5,412 bases of DNA from Bacillota bacterium (GTDB lineage Bacteria; Bacillota; Dehalobacteriia; UBA4068), in assembly GCA_030528765.1 (NCBI GenBank), contig JAUMYD010000130.1, positions 1 through 5,412 on the forward strand, in the 5' to 3' direction. Below are positions 5,084-5,412 of the stretch, piece after piece. A program made the translations under genes and the position numbers. Positions within the stretch are counted from its first letter, which is position 1; every line of letters starts with the position of its first letter. The notes beneath the pieces were generated by a model. That model had not been told where the DNA came from. It did no database searches and saw only the letters and a list, made by a program, of their open reading frames with translations.

Positions 5084-5138
5084 CCCTATAGGGCTTCCCT
5101 TTTCTTTGTTTTATGCTATAATGTATATTAGTATATTA
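5084..5138 (+). promoter_or_regulatory. Promoter region of the secreted-protein gene
   Basis: An extended -10, TGCTATAAT, is at 5114-5122. The -35 at 17-base spacing is poor (CTTCCC), as is common with extended -10 promoters or activated ones. A perfect 10-bp palindrome, CCCTATAGGG (5084-5093), lies just upstream of the -35 position, and an 8-bp tandem repeat, GTATATTA twice (5123-5138), covers the expected transcription start. Either repeat could be an operator. The 5' leader to the ATG would be about 60 nt. Confidence 0.6.
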
Positions 5139-5190
5139 TAAACTAAATAAACAGCAAACAACATACACTTATATAAGGAGGTTTGTTTTA

Positions 5191-5412
5191 ATGAAAAAGT
5201 CTCTATTGTTTTTACTGGTTTGCCTGACCCTGGTCTTTTCAACCGTGCCGGCCCTGGCTGCCTCAAGCAAATCCGATGCCACTCTGGCAGAGATCCTTGT
5301 AAACGAGGAAGAGATCAGCATTCGCAACAACATGAGCAGCAGCATCCCCATTTATGCGGAAGAAATCGAACTCAGTTTCTCCCCTTCCTACAGCAAAGCC
5401 GATATGGAGCTG
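5191..5412 (+). CDS. Secreted or surface protein of unknown function, N-terminal part
   Basis: An open frame of 74 codons runs off the right edge. The ATG is preceded by AAGGAGGT (5175-5182) with an 8-base spacer, a near-ideal ribosome-binding site. The start MKKSLLFLLVCLTLVF followed by STVPALA/ASS is a clear Sec signal peptide with an AxA-type cleavage site at about residue 23. There is a Cys at residue 11, but no lipobox before the small residues, so it is probably not a lipoprotein. The mature part begins ASSKSDATLAEILVNEEE and continues with Ser/Glu-rich, probably beta-rich sequence (IPIYAEEIELSFSPSYSKAD). The piece ATLAEILVN loosely recalls the first strand of cadherin-like or Ig-like surface domains, but this is too little for a call. 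No family is recognised, and the link to the neighbouring genes is only divergence. Confidence 0.82.
   Translation, partial: MKKSLLFLLVCLTLVFSTVPALAASSKSDATLAEILVNEEEISIRNNMSSSIPIYAEEIELSFSPSYSKADMEL

Noticed and set aside
5169..5351. Minus-strand open frame opposite the secreted-protein gene
   Set aside because: It is antisense to a frame with a strong Shine-Dalgarno and signal peptide, and has no such signals itself.
1..5412. Mobile element, CRISPR array, tRNA or toxin-antitoxin system
   Set aside because: No transposase, terminal repeats, regularly spaced repeats, cloverleaf or small paired genes were seen; gene content and order are ordinary chromosomal.

Overview
The window looks like chromosomal DNA from an endospore-forming member of the Bacillota (Clostridia in the broad sense, possibly Negativicutes). 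The evidence is a spoIIIA sporulation operon, strong Gram-positive-type Shine-Dalgarno sequences (AAGGAGG and close variants), and an EF-P and L19 of Firmicutes type. The spoIIIA genes are GC-rich and leucine-rich, while the intergenic DNA is AT-rich. Species or genus cannot be fixed from this sequence.

Layout, as transcribed on the minus strand from right to left: rplS (ribosomal protein L19) has its own promoter and a leader of about 107 nt, and ends in an intrinsic terminator at 4478-4512. Next come efp (elongation factor P) behind an extended -10 promoter and a small acidic zinc-ribbon protein of the CD1247 N-terminal-domain family. That pair ends in a second strong terminator (3236-3288) lying directly against the start codon of spoIIIAA. 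The spoIIIA operon follows as AA, AB, AC, AD, AE and the first 16 codons of AF, with overlapping or nearly touching genes; the rest of the operon runs off the left edge. At the right end a divergent plus-strand gene begins and encodes a secreted or surface protein of unknown function, cut by the window edge. The 328-bp divergent region (4863-5190) holds two promoters, a structured rplS leader and several palindromes.

How it fits together: the SpoIIIA proteins build the mother-cell half of the SpoIIIA-SpoIIQ channel joining mother cell and forespore, with SpoIIIAA as the ATPase and AB to AF as membrane parts. L19 and EF-P are housekeeping translation proteins. A terminator stands between the housekeeping genes and the sporulation genes.

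The main anomalies are three. SpoIIIAE is split between two reading frames, with the switch at a seven-T run that forms a textbook -1 slippery heptamer. The same gene has no ATG, GTG or TTG start ahead of its signal peptide. The Shine-Dalgarno of spoIIIAA lies in the 3' arm of the terminator stem. No mobile element, CRISPR array, tRNA or rRNA was seen, and I see no wholly new system here.
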